The notes under the pieces are model-generated. The model saw nothing but the letters and a program-made list of their open reading frames with translations, was not told where the DNA came from and ran no database searches. This document shows positions 8,573 through 18,023 of a DNA stretch of 64,000 bases, piece by piece. This DNA is from Streptococcus sp. 1643 (lineage in GTDB: Bacteria; Bacillota; Bacilli; Lactobacillales; Streptococcaceae), in the NCBI RefSeq assembly GCF_006228325.1, contig NZ_CP040231.1, positions 383,001 to 447,000 on the forward strand. Reading direction: 5' to 3'. Made by a program: the position numbers and the translations under genes. Every line of letters begins with the position of its first letter. Within the stretch, counting starts at the first letter, position 1.

Positions 8573-8818
8573 AGATGGAAAAATTATAGTCTTTTCTTTC
8601 CCAGAGAGCTTGTGGTTGCTGGAAACAAGCAGAGAAAGCTGTAAGGTTGGGTCCATCTGAAACGAGAGAAGAAAACATAATTCTCAAGGGAGTGCCCTTT
8701 ATCGCACAGCCTGTTATAGGAAAGTTCTGAGACAGGAATGAGAGATAGGAGAAATCCTATAATTGAGGTGGCACCGCGAATTTCGTCCTCACGCAAGTTA
8801 TTTTGCGTGGGGATTTTT
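8573..8818 (+). promoter_or_regulatory. T-box riboswitch 2, tryptophan (UGG) specifier
   Basis: Stem I closes between AGATGGA (8573-8579) and TCCATCT (8652-8658), a perfect seven-base match, with UGG then G at 8648-8651 directly before it. The T-box sequence GAGGTGGCACCGCG is at 8765-8778. A terminator (CCTCACGCAA against TTGCGTGGGG, then T-rich sequence) ends near 8818. The layout is the same as in T-box 1, so it should also sense tRNA-Trp and control the trp operon. The RNA would start inside or before the upstream trpB, because the first stem begins two bases after its stop codon. Confidence 0.93.
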
Positions 8819-9169
8819 ATATATTTATCGTAGATATGGTCATCAGTTTTAAATTATGCTTCATCAATAGATAGAATTCTATAAAATATTTACGAACGAA
8901 GTGAGTTTCTAAAAGATGTTTCCCGCCATAGTGGTATCCTAGAGAAGCAAAGATGCTTCTCTAGAACGGAATTTTTGAGAGTAAAATAGTTTGGGGAACT
9001 ATTTTAGCCTGAGCCTAGAAATGAATGAGCGAGGAGCTCAAAAATTAGGTCTTTCATTTCATGGATTTCTAAAATCATCCACTGGATAATTTTACCTCCC
9101 GTCCGCACTATTTAAGGGAAATAGAAAAAGATAAAAAAATAAAAATAAGGAACTGAAAGGGAAATTACA
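8819..9169 (+). other. structured non-coding stretch between T-box 2 and trpE
   Basis: No credible gene is seen in these 351 bases. There are several strong hairpins: CTAGAGAAGC/GCTTCTCTAG (8939-8964, loop of six), AAAATAGTT/AACTATTTT (8983-9005, loop of five) and TGAGC/GCTCA (9026-9040). The last is enclosed by GAAATGAA (9018-9025) pairing with TTCATTTC (9053-9060). None is followed by a T run, so they do not look like terminators. The stretch could be a long operon leader, a small RNA or a decayed repeat. I recognise no known element. The trpE ribosome site GAAAGGG is at its right end. Confidence 0.55.
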
Positions 9170-10531
9170 ATGGAACGAATCATTCATGGAGATGTCTTAT
9201 CACCAATCTTGGCTTATATGCGCCTAAAGGGACAACACAAGGTAATCTTAGAGAGTATTCCGCGAGAAAAGGAAACAGCTCGTTTTTCTATCCTAGCCTA
9301 TAATCCAGTTTTTGAGATTCAGTTTGAAAATGGAGTCCTCTATCAAAATGGGCAAGTGATTGATCGGGATCCCTTGGATTTTCTTTATGAAGTGACGCAT
9401 AAGAGCCAGCACCATTCAGACCTCCCCTTTGGTGGGGGAGCTATTGGCTTTGTTGGTTACGATATGATTTCTCTTTATGAAGAAATTTGCCAAATCCCTG
9501 AGGATACCATTGGGACGCCAGACATGCATTTCTTTGTCTATGAGAGTTACATGGTCTTTGACCATAAGAAGGAAAAAATCCATGTCATCGAGGATGCTCT
9601 CTATAGTGATCGCAGTCAAGAAGATTTGGAAGAATCCTTGAACCAAGTGCTTGAGGAATTACGAATTCCTGCTCCAAATGAATTTGAAGATTTGGATCTA
9701 TCTCCGCTGAACTTCAAACCGCATATCGCTCCTCAGAAGTTTGAGCAAATGGTGGAAACCGCTCGCGACTTGATTCGTAATGGTGATATGTTCCAATGCG
9801 TGCTTAGCCAGCGTTTCTCAGCAGAAGTTACTGGAAATCCATTTGACTTCTACAGAAATCTCCGCGTGACCAATCCATCTAATTACCTTTATTTCTATGA
9901 TTTTGGGGATTATCAAATCATCGGTGCTAGTCCAGAAAGTTTGGTTTCTGTCAAAAATGGCATCGTAACTACCAATCCGATTGCAGGTACGCGACCAAGA
10001 GGAGCTACGGATGAAGAGGACAAGGCCTTGGCGACAGACCTCCTGTCTGATGAGAAGGAAACAGCAGAACATCGAATGTTAGTAGACTTGGGACGTAACG
10101 ATATTGGCCGCATCTCTGAAACGGCAAGTGTTCAAGTCACCAAGTATATGGAAGTGGAGCTCTTCCGCTATGTCATGCATTTGACCAGCGTGGTGAAAGG
10201 GCGTTTGCTTCCAGAACTCACTGCCATGGATGCTTTGAAATCAACACTTCCAGCTGGAACAGTTTCAGGAGCACCAAAGATTCGAGCTATGAGACGTATC
10301 TATGAACTGGAAACAGAAAAACGGGGCGTATACGCAGGAGCAATTGGCTACTTGTCTGCGACGGGTGATATGGATTTGGCCATTGCCATCCGAACTATGA
10401 TTCTTAAAAATCAAACAGCCTACGTGCAGGCTGGAGCAGGGATTGTCTACGATTCCATCGCCCAAAACGAATACCAAGAAACCATTAACAAAGCAAAATC
10501 TATGACTAGAATTGGAGAACTAAGACCATGA
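9170..10531 (+). CDS. trpE: anthranilate synthase component I
   Basis: A 453-residue chorismate-using enzyme. The N-terminal part has VILESI near 24-29, the place of the tryptophan feedback site in TrpE (LLES type). The C-terminal half carries the chorismate-binding signatures MFQCVLSQRF (about 205), PIAGTRPRGAT (about 269) and PAGTVSGAPKIRAM (about 363). With TrpG it makes anthranilate from chorismate and glutamine. It is the first gene of the trpEGDCFBA operon, and its stop overlaps the trpG start (ATGA). Control is expected from T-box 2 upstream and from feedback inhibition. Confidence 0.95.
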   Translation: MERIIHGDVLSPILAYMRLKGQHKVILESIPREKETARFSILAYNPVFEIQFENGVLYQNGQVIDRDPLDFLYEVTHKSQHHSDLPFGGGAIGFVGYDMISLYEEICQIPEDTIGTPDMHFFVYESYMVFDHKKEKIHVIEDALYSDRSQEDLEESLNQVLEELRIPAPNEFEDLDLSPLNFKPHIAPQKFEQMVETARDLIRNGDMFQCVLSQRFSAEVTGNPFDFYRNLRVTNPSNYLYFYDFGDYQIIGASPESLVSVKNGIVTTNPIAGTRPRGATDEEDKALATDLLSDEKETAEHRMLVDLGRNDIGRISETASVQVTKYMEVELFRYVMHLTSVVKGRLLPELTAMDALKSTLPAGTVSGAPKIRAMRRIYELETEKRGVYAGAIGYLSATGDMDLAIAIRTMILKNQTAYVQAGAGIVYDSIAQNEYQETINKAKSMTRIGELRP

Positions 10532-11094
10532 TTTTATTGATTGACAACTATGATTCTTTTACTTATAACTTGGCTCAATACATTGGGAATTTCGCAGAAG
10601 TACAGGTATTGAGAAATGATGATCCCAAGCTGTATGAAGAAGCTGAAAAAGCAGATGGCCTGGTCTTTTCTCCTGGTCCTGGATGGCCAATTGATGCTGG
10701 AAAGATGGAAGACATGATTCGTGATTTTGCAGGTAAGAAGCCAATTCTAGGGATTTGTTTGGGTCACCAAGCTATCGCAGAAGTCTTTGGTGGGAAGCTA
10801 GGCTTGGCTCCAAAAGTCATGCATGGGAAACAGAGCCATATCAGCTTTGAAGCGCCATCTGTTCTCTATCAAGGCATTGAGGATGGTCGTCCAGTCATGC
10901 GTTATCACAGCATTTTGATTGAAGAAATGCCAGAAGGCTTTGAAGTGACAGCTCGTTCGACTGATGACCAAGCTATTATGGGAATTCAACACAAAAACCT
11001 TCCAATTTATGGATTCCAGTACCATCCAGAGAGTATCGGAACGCCAGATGGCTTGTCTTCTATTCGGAATTTTATCGAGAATGTTGTAAAGTGA
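10528..11094 (+). CDS. trpG: anthranilate synthase glutamine amidotransferase
   Basis: A 188-residue class I glutamine amidotransferase with the oxyanion segment FSPGPG (about 48), the catalytic Cys at about 77 in GICLGHQAI, and the His/Glu pair in YHPESI near 168-170. It supplies ammonia to TrpE. The length is that of the amidotransferase domain alone, without the phosphoribosyltransferase fusion seen in enterobacteria. It overlaps trpE by four bases and is followed ten bases later by trpD. A second role in folate synthesis (as PabA) is possible in Firmicutes but not shown here. Confidence 0.94.
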   Translation: MILLIDNYDSFTYNLAQYIGNFAEVQVLRNDDPKLYEEAEKADGLVFSPGPGWPIDAGKMEDMIRDFAGKKPILGICLGHQAIAEVFGGKLGLAPKVMHGKQSHISFEAPSVLYQGIEDGRPVMRYHSILIEEMPEGFEVTARSTDDQAIMGIQHKNLPIYGFQYHPESIGTPDGLSSIRNFIENVVK

Positions 11095-11104
11095 GGAAAC
11101 TAGG

Positions 11105-12109
11105 ATGAAAGAGATTATTGAAAAATTAGCAAAATTTGAACATTTATCAGGTGTGGAAATGACGGATGTCATCGAGCGTATCGTAACTGGGCGTGTAACC
11201 GAAGCGCAGATTGCTTCTCTCCTCTTGGCCCTTAAGATGAAGGGGGAAACACCGGAAGAACGCACAGCCATTGCACAAGTTATGAGAGGGCATGCCCAAC
11301 ATATTCCAACTGAAATCCATGATGCTATGGACAACTGTGGTACAGGTGGAGACAAGTCCTTCAGCTTTAACATTTCAACAACTGCAGCCTTTGTCTTGGC
11401 TGGCGGCGGCATTCATATGGCCAAGCACGGTAACCGTTCGATTTCTTCTAAATCGGGTTCGGCAGATGTCCTTCAAGCATTGGGCATCAATCTTGACCTC
11501 AAACCAGCTGAACTAGGTAAGGTCTTTGATAAAACTGGCATCGTCTTTCTCTTTGCTAAAAATATGCACCCAGCTATGAAGTACATCATGCCCGCTCGTT
11601 TGGAACTAGGAATTCCAACGATCATGAACTTGACTGGTCCACTGATTCATCCAATGGCCTTGGAAACACAGTTGCTTGGCATTAGTCGTCCAGAGCTGCT
11701 AGAAAGTACAGCTCAGGTATTGAAAAATATGGGTCGCAAACGCGCCATCGTGGTTGCTGGGCCAGAAGGATTGGATGAAGCCGGCTTGAATGGAACAACT
11801 AACATTGCTCTTCTTGAAAATGGCGAAATCACCTTATCAAGCTTTACTCCAGAGGATTTGGGAATGGAACGCATTGCTATTGAAGACATTCGTGGTGGAA
11901 ATGCTCATGAAAATGCAGAAATTTTGCTCAGCGTTCTCAAAAACCAACCAAGTCCATTCTTGGAAACGACAGTCTTGAATGCTGGTCTTGGTTTCTATGC
12001 TAATGGTAAGGTTGATAGTATTAAAGAAGGTGTTGCCTTGGCCCGTCAAGTGATTGCTAGTGGCAAGGCCCTTGAAAAACTTAGACTGTTACAGGAGTAC
12101 CAAAAATGA
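11105..12109 (+). CDS. trpD: anthranilate phosphoribosyltransferase
   Basis: A 334-residue protein of the normal family length. It has the PRPP-binding motif [12 protein letters not shown] (about 77-88), [17 protein letters not shown] (about 103-119) for anthranilate and PRPP, and the acidic DEAGLNGTT segment near 223. It joins anthranilate to PRPP to give phosphoribosyl-anthranilate. The start has GTGAGGAAACTAGG upstream. The stop overlaps the trpC ATG by four bases. Confidence 0.95.
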   Translation: MKEIIEKLAKFEHLSGVEMTDVIERIVTGRVTEAQIASLLLALKMKGETPEERTAIAQVMRGHAQHIPTEIHDAMDNCGTGGDKSFSFNISTTAAFVLAGGGIHMAKHGNRSISSKSGSADVLQALGINLDLKPAELGKVFDKTGIVFLFAKNMHPAMKYIMPARLELGIPTIMNLTGPLIHPMALETQLLGISRPELLESTAQVLKNMGRKRAIVVAGPEGLDEAGLNGTTNIALLENGEITLSSFTPEDLGMERIAIEDIRGGNAHENAEILLSVLKNQPSPFLETTVLNAGLGFYANGKVDSIKEGVALARQVIASGKALEKLRLLQEYQK

Positions 12110-12873
12110 GTCAGGAATTTTTAGCACGAATCTTAGAGCAGAAGGCGCGTGAGGTCGAGCAGATGGAGTTGGAGGAAATCCAGCCCTTGCGCCAGACCTA
12201 TCGCTTGGCAGAATTTTTGAAGAATCACCGTGACCGTTTACAGGTAATCGCTGAGGTCAAGAAAGCTAGCCCTAGTCTGGGAGATATCAATCTAGACGTG
12301 GATATTGTGCAACAGGCCCAGACTTATGAAGCAAATGGAGCAGTGATGATTTCGGTTTTGACAGATGAGATTTTCTTTAAAGGACATTTGGATTATCTAC
12401 GGGAGATTTCCAGTCAGGTGCAGATTCCGACGCTAAACAAGGACTTTATCATCGATGAAAAGCAAATTATCCGCGCTCGTAATGCAGGGGCGACAGTTAT
12501 TTTGCTCATTGTGGCTGCCTTGTCAGAAGAACGTCTCAAGGAACTTTACGACTACGCGACAGAGCTTGGACTGGAAGTCTTGGTGGAAACCCACAATCTA
12601 GCTGAACTAGAAGTAGCCCACAGACTTGGTGCTGAGATTATTGGGGTTAATAACCGCAATTTGACCACCTTTGAAGTCGACTTGCAGACCAGTGTAGACT
12701 TGGCTAAACACTTCAAAGATGATTGCTTGTACATATCTGAATCTGCTATTTTCACAGGGCAGGATGCGGAACGAGTAGCACCGTACTTTAACGGAATTTT
12801 AGTTGGGACAGCTCTCATGCAGGCGGAAGATGTGGCCCAGAGAATCAAGGAGTTACAGATTGACAAAGGTTAA
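12106..12873 (+). CDS. trpC: indole-3-glycerol phosphate synthase
   Basis: A 255-residue TIM barrel. The family signature [13 protein letters not shown] is near 47-59, with the catalytic Lys. Further motifs are LNKDFIID (about 108), LVETHN (about 160), IIGVNNRNL (about 178) and ISESAIF (about 207). It closes the indole ring of carboxyphenylamino-deoxyribulose phosphate. It is a separate gene here, not fused to trpF. It overlaps trpD by four bases and trpF by 14 bases, so the three are translationally coupled. Confidence 0.95.
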   Translation: MSQEFLARILEQKAREVEQMELEEIQPLRQTYRLAEFLKNHRDRLQVIAEVKKASPSLGDINLDVDIVQQAQTYEANGAVMISVLTDEIFFKGHLDYLREISSQVQIPTLNKDFIIDEKQIIRARNAGATVILLIVAALSEERLKELYDYATELGLEVLVETHNLAELEVAHRLGAEIIGVNNRNLTTFEVDLQTSVDLAKHFKDDCLYISESAIFTGQDAERVAPYFNGILVGTALMQAEDVAQRIKELQIDKG

Positions 12874-13459
12874 GATTTGTGGGCTATCGACCAAAGAAGC
12901 GGTGAAAACAGCCGTGTCAGCAGGGGCAGACTACATCGGTTTTGTCTTCGCACCTAGTAAAAGGCAGGTGACCTTGGAACAGGCTGCTGAGCTGGCAAAG
13001 CTCATTCCTGTCAACGTTAAAAAGGTTGGTGTATTTGTTTCACCAAGTCGAGCTCAACTGCTAAAAGCGATTGACAAAGTTGGCTTGGACTTGATTCAAG
13101 TTCATGGTCAGGTGGCAGATGATTTGTTTGAGGATTTGCCTTGTGCCAGCATTCAGGCGGTGCAAGTGGATAGAAATGGTCATGTGCCAAATTCTCAGGC
13201 AGATTATCTACTCTTTGATGCCCCTGTTGCTGGGAGTGGCCAGATCTTTGACTGGGGCCAACTGGATACGACAGGACTAGCTCAGCCCTTCTTTATCGCA
13301 GGTGGGCTTAATGAAGATAATGTAGTAAAAGCAATTCAACACTTTACTCCCTATGCAGTAGATGTATCAAGCGGAGTGGAGACAGATGGACAAAAAGATC
13401 ATGAAAAGATTAGAAGATTTATAGAGAGTGTAAAGCATGGCATATCAAGAACCAAATAA
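12860..13459 (+). CDS. trpF: phosphoribosylanthranilate isomerase, TTG start
   Basis: A 199-residue TIM barrel starting [10 protein letters not shown] after a TTG at 12860, with AAGGAG seven bases upstream at 12847. The catalytic Cys is in KICGL (about 7), and the catalytic Asp is in VDVSSGVET (about 171). A longer open frame from 12803 would lie inside trpC and would add an unrelated N-terminus, so I reject it. The gene overlaps trpC by 14 bases and the next trpB by 23 bases. It converts phosphoribosyl-anthranilate to the substrate of TrpC. Confidence 0.92.
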   Translation: MTKVKICGLSTKEAVKTAVSAGADYIGFVFAPSKRQVTLEQAAELAKLIPVNVKKVGVFVSPSRAQLLKAIDKVGLDLIQVHGQVADDLFEDLPCASIQAVQVDRNGHVPNSQADYLLFDAPVAGSGQIFDWGQLDTTGLAQPFFIAGGLNEDNVVKAIQHFTPYAVDVSSGVETDGQKDHEKIRRFIESVKHGISRTK

Positions 13460-14660
13460 AGATGGATTTTACGGAAAATTCGGCGGACGTTTCGTCCCAG
13501 AAACATTGATGACAGCAGTTTTGGAATTGGAAAAAGCCTACCGTGAAAGTCAGGCAGACTCCAGTTTCCAAGAGGAATTAAACCAGCTCTTGCGCCAGTA
13601 TGTAGGACGTGAAACGCCTCTTTACTATGCAAAAAACCTGACCCAGCATATCGGTGGAGCCAAGATTTACCTCAAACGGGAAGACCTCAACCACACAGGT
13701 GCCCACAAGATTAACAATGCCTTAGGACAAGTTCTTCTGGCTAAACGTATGGGTAAAAAGAAAATTATTGCTGAGACAGGTGCTGGTCAGCACGGTGTGG
13801 CAACTGCAACAGCTGCAGCCCTCTTCAACATGGAATGTACCATCTACATGGGTGAGGAAGATGTCAAACGCCAAGCCCTTAATGTCTTCCGTATGGAGCT
13901 TTTGGGAGCTAAGGTTGAGGCCGTGACAGATGGTTCGCGCGTGCTCAAGGATGCAGTTAATGCAGCCCTTCGTTCATGGGTAGCTAACATCGATGATACC
14001 CACTATATCCTTGGTTCTGCCTTGGGACCACATCCTTTCCCAGAAATCGTTCGTGACTTCCAAAGTGTCATTGGTCGAGAAGCCAAACAACAGTACCGCG
14101 ACTTGACAGGTGAAAATCTACCAGATGCCCTAGTAGCCTGTGTTGGTGGTGGTTCTAATGCTATTGGACTCTTCCATCCATTTGTGGAAGATGAGTCAGT
14201 AGCTATGTATGGGGCTGAAGCAGCAGGACTTGGTGTGGACACAGAGTACCACGCAGCTACCTTGACCAAGGGTCGTCCAGGTGTCCTTCACGGTTCCCTC
14301 ATGGATGTTCTCCAAGATGCTCATGGTCAAATTCTTGAAGCCTTCTCTATCTCAGCAGGTTTGGACTATCCTGGTATCGGTCCAGAACATTCTCACTATC
14401 ACGATATCAAACGTGCCAGTTATGTCCCTGTGACAGACGAGGAAGCCTTGGAAGGATTCCAACTCTTGTCTCGTGTGGAAGGGATTATCCCAGCCTTGGA
14501 ATCTAGCCATGCTATCGCTTTTGCAGTGAAATTGGCCAAAGAACTCGGACCAGACAGGTCCATGATTGTCTGCCTATCTGGTCGTGGGGACAAGGATGTA
14601 GTTCAAGTCAAAGACCGCTTGGAAGCTGATGCAGCAAAGAAGGGAGAAGGTCATGCCTAA
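13437..14660 (+). CDS. trpB: tryptophan synthase beta chain of the trp operon
   Basis: A 407-residue TrpB with the standard GGRFVPE, the PLP lysine at about 91 in [29 protein letters not shown] and SGRGDKD motifs. It lies directly before trpA, which it overlaps by eight bases, so it is the expected partner in the alpha2-beta2 tryptophan synthase. The start at 13437 lies within trpF and has only a weak ribosome site, pointing to coupling with trpF translation. It is clearly different from the second TrpB at 7393. Confidence 0.95.
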   Translation: MAYQEPNKDGFYGKFGGRFVPETLMTAVLELEKAYRESQADSSFQEELNQLLRQYVGRETPLYYAKNLTQHIGGAKIYLKREDLNHTGAHKINNALGQVLLAKRMGKKKIIAETGAGQHGVATATAAALFNMECTIYMGEEDVKRQALNVFRMELLGAKVEAVTDGSRVLKDAVNAALRSWVANIDDTHYILGSALGPHPFPEIVRDFQSVIGREAKQQYRDLTGENLPDALVACVGGGSNAIGLFHPFVEDESVAMYGAEAAGLGVDTEYHAATLTKGRPGVLHGSLMDVLQDAHGQILEAFSISAGLDYPGIGPEHSHYHDIKRASYVPVTDEEALEGFQLLSRVEGIIPALESSHAIAFAVKLAKELGPDRSMIVCLSGRGDKDVVQVKDRLEADAAKKGEGHA

Positions 14661-15429
14661 GACTCTAACAGAAAAATTGAATGCTATCAAAGCAGCTGGA
14701 AAAGGAATTTTCGTTCCCTATATCATGGCTGGAGACCACGAGAAAGGTTTGGATGGTCTAGGAGAAACAATCCACTTTTTAGAAGATTTGGGTGTTTCTG
14801 CCATCGAAGTGGGCATTCCCTTTTCAGACCCAGTTGCAGATGGACCTGTGATCGAAGAAGCAGGCTTGCGCAGTCTAGCTCGCGGGACTTCTACCCAGAC
14901 TTTGGTTGAAACCTTGAAAACCATTCAGACTGAGGTGCCACTTGTCATCATGACCTACTTTAACCCCCTCTTTCAGTACGGTGTGGAGAAATTTGTCAAA
15001 GATCTGACAGATACAGCCGTTAAGGGATTGATTATCCCAGACCTGCCTCATGAACATGCCAACTTTGTGGAGCCTTTTTTGGCAGACACAGATATCGCTT
15101 TAATTCCCCTAGTTAGTTTGACGACAGGGATTGAGCGTCAGAAAGAGTTGATCAAGGGAGCGGAAGGCTTTGTCTATGCCGTTGCCATCAATGGGGTGAC
15201 AGGAAAATCAGGCAATTACCGTGCAGACTTGGACAAGCACTTGGCACAATTGCATCAAGTGGCCGATATCCCAGTTTTGACAGGTTTTGGCGTATCTAGT
15301 CAGGATGATGTGGAACGCTTCAATGCGGTGTCAGATGGCGTTATCGTCGGTTCGAAAATTGTAAAAGCTCTCCACCAAGGAGAGCCGATTGAGGACTTTA
15401 TCAAACAAGCAGTAGCTTACCAAAAATAA
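14653..15429 (+). CDS. trpA: tryptophan synthase alpha chain
   Basis: A 258-residue TIM barrel. The catalytic Glu is in [12 protein letters not shown] (about 46) and the catalytic Asp in DPVADGPVI (about 57). The phosphate loop GVTGKSG is near 181. It cleaves indole-glycerol phosphate and passes indole to TrpB. ATG 14653 follows AGGGAGAAGG; an upstream in-frame start at 14629 has no such site. The 3' end overlaps the convergent prepilin peptidase gene by 29 bases, and no clear terminator is seen between them. Confidence 0.95.
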   Translation: MPKTLTEKLNAIKAAGKGIFVPYIMAGDHEKGLDGLGETIHFLEDLGVSAIEVGIPFSDPVADGPVIEEAGLRSLARGTSTQTLVETLKTIQTEVPLVIMTYFNPLFQYGVEKFVKDLTDTAVKGLIIPDLPHEHANFVEPFLADTDIALIPLVSLTTGIERQKELIKGAEGFVYAVAINGVTGKSGNYRADLDKHLAQLHQVADIPVLTGFGVSSQDDVERFNAVSDGVIVGSKIVKALHQGEPIEDFIKQAVAYQK

Positions 15430-16060
15430 TCACACAAGTAGCAAGTAAGAGGAAAGGTACAAAAGGAAGTCTTTTCTTTTTCTTTTGCGAAAGAAAGGCT
15501 AAAATCCCTGCTGCCGAAGAGAACTGAATCAAGATGAGTAATTCTGTCACACTAAAAACGAGCGCACAAGAAGCCAGAAATAGAAAATCTCCTGCTCCCA
15601 TGCGGATATCGATAAAATGGGCCATGATTCCGAGGACAAGGAAGAAAATCATAACCAGATTCCAGCCAGAGCAGGCCATGAGGATTAGGTGGAACGTCAG
15701 CCAGACTAGTAAGGGATATTCCTGATGGCGAAAGTCGTAGATGCCCAAGGTCAAACCAGCAGTGATAAGGACGACTTGCCCCAAGGAAAGAAAGCCCCAA
15801 GACCAAGTCAGAAAGATGAGTCCTAAGCCGAATTCAAAAAGGGCATACCAGAATGGATAGCGAATCTTGCAGTAGCGACAGCGAAAGCGATTGAAGACCT
15901 GCGAGAGAATAGGAATCAAATCTGAGGGACGCAAGCGAGTCTGACAGGAATCACAGTGACTAGCCGGTCGAATAATGGATTGCTCAGGAAAACGGTCAAT
16001 GACCAAACCTAGAAAGGAAGCGAGAATGCTCCCAACAAGAAAAAAATAAAGATCAATCAT
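15401..16060 (-). CDS. cclA: type IV prepilin peptidase for the competence pseudopilus
   Basis: A 219-residue polytopic aspartic peptidase. It has an N-terminal GSILASFLG, two zinc Cys pairs (CDSC and CRYC) in the first cytoplasmic loop, and the two catalytic Asp regions YDFRHQEYP and GAGDFLFL. It should cut and methylate the ComG pseudopilins needed for DNA uptake, matching the pneumococcal late-competence gene cclA. A ComX combox lies just upstream. It converges on trpA with a 29-base overlap. Confidence 0.92.
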   Translation of the reverse strand: MIDLYFFLVGSILASFLGLVIDRFPEQSIIRPASHCDSCQTRLRPSDLIPILSQVFNRFRCRYCKIRYPFWYALFEFGLGLIFLTWSWGFLSLGQVVLITAGLTLGIYDFRHQEYPLLVWLTFHLILMACSGWNLVMIFFLVLGIMAHFIDIRMGAGDFLFLASCALVFSVTELLILIQFSSAAGILAFLSQKKKKRLPFVPFLLLATCVIIFGKLLLV

Positions 16061-16067
16061 ACTTATC

Positions 16068-16075
16068 TATTCGTA
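16068..16075 (-). promoter_or_regulatory. combox (ComX/SigX -10 element) of the prepilin peptidase
   Basis: The reverse strand reads TACGAATA preceded by a T run and lies eight bases before the ATG at 16060. This is the exact combox consensus of streptococcal late competence promoters. The spacing implies a very short or absent leader. Confidence 0.9.
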
Positions 16076-16129
16076 AAAAATAGGAGAAGTAGTATAATGG
16101 AGAAACATAGATAAGGTGGTGAGGTCAAG

Positions 16130-16585
16130 ATGATGATTCGTTTTGAAGAAAATGTGAGCATAGAAAACGCTCAGCTCGTATGCCAATGGTCCAACTCCCT
16201 TGGCAAATCCTTTCAAGAACAATGGATGGGAACAATGATTCCTTTTCCCTTGACAAATCAAGTCTTGCAAGATTTGGAAGGAATCTTTTCAATCTTTGAT
16301 GGGCGAGAGTTTGTTGGCCTTATCCAGAAAATCAGGCTAGAAGATAGGAATCTTCATATCGGGAGATTTTTTATCAACCCCCAGAAACAGGGGCAGGGCT
16401 TAGGTAGCCAGGCTTTAAGGAAATTTGTTAGTTTGGCCTTTGAAAATGAAGACATAGACACTATTTCTCTAAATGTCTACGAGGCAAATCAAACAGCTTA
16501 CAAGCTTTACCAAAAAGAAGGATTTGAAACCGTTCAAATGGTTGAAGTACCTATACGAAAATACATCATGAAAAAGGGCAGATAA
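16130..16585 (+). CDS. GNAT family acetyltransferase
   Basis: A 151-residue protein with the GNAT acetyl-CoA loop in QKQGQGLGSQALRKF (about 85-99) and the later TISLNVYEANQTAYKLYQKEGF segment (two parts, about 118-139), typical of RimI-like N-acetyltransferases. The substrate is unknown. Two ATGs in a row (16130 and 16133) follow GGTGGTGAGG, so the first residue is uncertain by one. A TATAAT at about 16092 gives a promoter divergent from the competence gene. Confidence 0.85.
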   Translation: MMIRFEENVSIENAQLVCQWSNSLGKSFQEQWMGTMIPFPLTNQVLQDLEGIFSIFDGREFVGLIQKIRLEDRNLHIGRFFINPQKQGQGLGSQALRKFVSLAFENEDIDTISLNVYEANQTAYKLYQKEGFETVQMVEVPIRKYIMKKGR

Positions 16586-16688
16586 CAGTCAGGTGGGGCT
16601 AGAGTCCCAAGGATTTTTAAGGAAAAGGAAGTTCTCTTTCAAAGTTAGAAACAAGACTTCTATGATTTCTTAGATAGAGGAGATAAAA

Positions 16689-17213
16689 ATGTCGAGACCT
16701 AGAAAAATACGAATCTTGCTCGCTTCTGTACTTGCCTTAGTTGTTGGTATCACTCTTTATTTTCAGTATCAAAGCTACCAAGAACGGTTCCAATTAAAGA
16801 CTTCCTTTGAAGAAAAGGACACTATAGCCGTCTTAAAACATTTAACGACGTCAGGAAAATATGCGTCTGACATGCGGAAAGCAGGCTATATTGTTCCTCC
16901 CGACGGTGCTATCCGCTTGGATGGAGGAATTGACTCCATAGGGATAAAAGGAGACATCGATTTGAAAATGTTGAATCCTAGTAGGGATGAAGTCTCGGTT
17001 TTATTTGAAACAATGGTAAATGAGGAAAAAATAAATGTCTACTATATTTTAGACAATCAATTAACACTAAAACGTAGTTACTATTCTCATATTAGGAATC
17101 AAAAAAAAGAAAGTGTGAACATCTCTCAAGCCGAAGAAGAACGCCTGTTAAAGATTGTTCGAAAAGAGTTGAAAGCTTTTCTAGATAAGATGTATCAGAC
17201 TTTGTATGGTTGA
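16689..17213 (+). CDS. uncharacterised protein with one N-terminal membrane segment
   Basis: A 174-residue protein with a positively charged start (SRPRKIR), one hydrophobic segment (about 9-26) and a soluble remainder that should face outside. No Cys lipobox is present. I recognise no family. TAGAGGAGATAAAA gives a good ribosome site. The gene lies between a GNAT and another small anchored protein of similar shape, and both may belong to a strain-variable pair. Confidence 0.6.
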   Translation: MSRPRKIRILLASVLALVVGITLYFQYQSYQERFQLKTSFEEKDTIAVLKHLTTSGKYASDMRKAGYIVPPDGAIRLDGGIDSIGIKGDIDLKMLNPSRDEVSVLFETMVNEEKINVYYILDNQLTLKRSYYSHIRNQKKESVNISQAEEERLLKIVRKELKAFLDKMYQTLYG

Positions 17214-17355
17214 GGTTACTAGTGAGAAATGAACACGAGACCTTGTTCAGGATGTCAACGATGACAAGAAAGGGGAGATAAAAAGTTTACAGAATTGCTT
17301 TTTATCGTCTCTTTTGTCTTACTTTTACGTTTTTTTTAAAAGTAGGCGCTCACGA

Positions 17356-17805
17356 ATGATTATAGGAGTCTTGTATAGTTTGCTGCTAGTCTGGTTTGTC
17401 ATTTCAGTTTTGAACTATGGCAAATACACTCTTCAACCAGGTCAATCCGTCAACTTAAGAGTAAATCCCAGAACACAAGATTTGGAATACTATTCAATCT
17501 TCATCTTGAAGAAAAACGATTCAAGCAGAATTAAATTAACTGGCTCTGGTGTTTGGAGTGAAAGAAACAGCGATGTTTACTATGAAGTAGAGGAACAAAA
17601 AATTATAAAAAGCCATGGTTTGGACGAGGAGGACGAAAAACTTCCAAACAAGCAACCAGATATTTATTTAGAAAAAGATGGAGTTGTTGTAAGTTATCAA
17701 GGTGAAAAAGTGTTTGATGCCACCAATAACAAACCCTACACGATAACCATTACCAACGTAGACAATCAACCAGCCCAATTTGAGGCTCAGGTGGTGGATA
17801 AATAA
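17356..17805 (+). CDS. uncharacterised anchored protein, start damaged or uncertain
   Basis: From ATG 17356 the product is about 149 residues, with a hydrophobic segment (about 1-18) and an extracellular-looking, charged domain. A TTG at 17314 would add 14 residues but has no ribosome site. A strong AAAGGGGAG at 17270-17278 is not followed by a start codon. A hydrophobic reading frame from there stops at TAA 17337-17339, and losing one T from the eight-T run at 17330-17337 would join it to this gene. The N-terminus may thus be frameshifted. The function is unknown. Confidence 0.5.
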   Translation: MIIGVLYSLLLVWFVISVLNYGKYTLQPGQSVNLRVNPRTQDLEYYSIFILKKNDSSRIKLTGSGVWSERNSDVYYEVEEQKIIKSHGLDEEDEKLPNKQPDIYLEKDGVVVSYQGEKVFDATNNKPYTITITNVDNQPAQFEAQVVDK

Positions 17806-17874
17806 GCCAGTCTAGTGGTGTGCAAGCTTTTAAATTTTCTTTCTTTAAAAAGGGAGATATTATTTTAAACAAGC

Positions 17875-17907
17875 AAAAAGCCTTGATTCCAAGGCTCTTC
17901 CTGTTGA
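17875..17907. terminator. AAGCCTTG hairpin (copy A of a tRNA-Lys type terminator)
   Basis: AAAAAGCCTTG and CAAGGCT pair around the loop ATTC, followed by CTTCCTGTTGA. Similar hairpins with the same flank are at 21749, 25310, 28407 and 29410, the last two directly after tRNA-Lys genes. This one has no tRNA beside it. Confidence 0.7.
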
Positions 17908-17955
17908 CAATTCCTTTTAACGAAAATTGGGAAACGTGTTTAGAATCCGATCTAC

Positions 17956-17986
17956 AAAAAAAGAGGACATTTGCGGTCCTCTTTTT
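17956..17986. terminator. terminator of the CsbD-Asp23 operon
   Basis: AAAAAGAGGAC and GTCCTCTTTTT pair around TTTGCG, with T runs on both sides. It lies 38 bases past the csbD-like stop on the reverse strand and could also serve the forward gene. Confidence 0.85.
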
Positions 17987-18023
17987 GACTACTATATATA
18001 AAAAGGTCAATTAATGTTTAGTC

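Noticed and set aside
8584..8796. Reverse-strand frame of 70 codons inside T-box 2
   Set aside because: It lies wholly within the riboswitch and has no recognisable protein features.
10798..11412. Reverse-strand frame of 204 codons across trpG and trpD
   Set aside because: It is a shadow of two certain genes and has no ribosome site or family features.
12803..12859. Longer trpF from an ATG inside trpC
   Set aside because: The added residues match no TrpF; the TTG at 12860 has AAGGAG and yields the family start.
17820..18014. Forward frame of 64 codons over the terminators
   Set aside because: It reads through two hairpins and has no start signal; it is non-coding.
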